Shown piece after piece: positions 5,545-5,640 of a stretch of 5,640 nucleotides of DNA. The notes under the pieces are model-generated. The model was not told the DNA's origin and did not search any database. It saw nothing but the letters and a program-made list of their open reading frames with translations. The stretch's first letter is position 1. Each line of letters starts with the position of its first letter. The DNA is from Dialister sp. CAG:486 (GTDB lineage Bacteria > Bacillota > Negativicutes > Veillonellales > Dialisteraceae): positions 2,167-7,806 of the forward strand of contig FR879568.1 of assembly GCA_000434475.1 (NCBI GenBank). Direction: 5' to 3'. The translations under genes were made by a program, and so were the position numbers.

Positions 5545-5574
5545 ATTATATACGTTTTATATACGTTTTTGCAA
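5545..5574 (-). promoter_or_regulatory. Sigma-70-type promoter of the AGCS gene
   Basis: On the - strand, -35 TTGCAA (5574-5569), an 18-bp spacer, then a perfect -10 TATAAT (5550-5545). Transcription should start near 5538, giving a leader of about 39 nt. That leader is too short for a riboswitch, so glycine-riboswitch control, known for some AGCS genes, is not supported here. Confidence 0.75.
5549..5570. repeat. Two 11-bp direct repeats across the AGCS promoter spacer
   Basis: TATACGTTTTA (5549-5559) is followed directly by TATACGTTTTT (5560-5570), differing only in the last base. The copies are one helical turn apart. They run from the edge of the -10 box to the -35 box, so a protein bound to both would cover the promoter. 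A repressor site or simple AT-rich spacer duplication are both possible. Confidence 0.7.
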
Positions 5575-5640
5575 TGAGATACCATTATGTGGCAAAGGCT
5601 GAGCTTGTAGCGTTAATTCTCAAAGTAAGTGCCGGATTAG
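5575..5640. other. Right edge of the window, no recognisable gene
   Basis: The 66 bases upstream of the AGCS promoter show no open frame with a ribosome binding site and no clear hairpin. They may be the start of the next intergenic region. Confidence 0.5.

Noticed and set aside
5500..5640. Glycine riboswitch upstream of the AGCS gene
   Set aside because: The predicted leader is about 39 nt and no glycine aptamer core is seen even in the sequence upstream of the promoter.

Overview
The window looks like chromosomal DNA of a low-to-mid GC Firmicute. Three things suggest this: strong AGGAGG-type ribosome binding sites, a short (about 415 aa) separate SecD followed by a separate SecF, and the classical tgt-yajC-secD-secF order. 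My best guess is a member of the Negativicutes (Dialister/Megasphaera/Veillonella type). That guess rests on recall of gene order and repeat style, not on a database search.

Layout. Bases 1-146 (+) are the last 47 codons of tgt (tRNA-guanine transglycosylase). A 109-bp gap with a probable extended -10 promoter leads into a tightly packed + strand operon: yajC (256-753), a 5-formyltetrahydrofolate cyclo-ligase gene (750-1343), secD (1348-2595, TTG start) and secF (2595-3521). Gene junctions are a 4-bp overlap, a 4-bp gap and a 1-bp overlap, so translation is probably coupled. The operon ends at a very long perfect hairpin terminator (3531-3580).

Bases 3522-4074 form a 553-bp gene-free stretch that is full of structure. 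It holds the operon terminator, a 7-bp tandem repeat, a second small terminator-like hairpin, a double-hairpin REP-like element, and a stretch that folds by hand into a closed multi-helix RNA on the + strand. That last stretch is followed directly by an intrinsic terminator (4031-4064), and it is the best candidate here for something undescribed. The terminator also serves the convergent gene.

Bases 4075-5499 (-) encode a sodium:alanine/glycine symporter of the AGCS family. It has its own clear sigma-70-type promoter (5545-5574), and two 11-bp direct repeats lie across the -10/spacer region. The last 66 bp (5575-5640) show no recognisable gene.

How the genes work together: YajC, SecD and SecF form the accessory complex of the SecYEG translocon and use the ion-motive force to help protein export. 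The folate salvage enzyme is a metabolic passenger in the operon. The amino-acid symporter is a separate unit.
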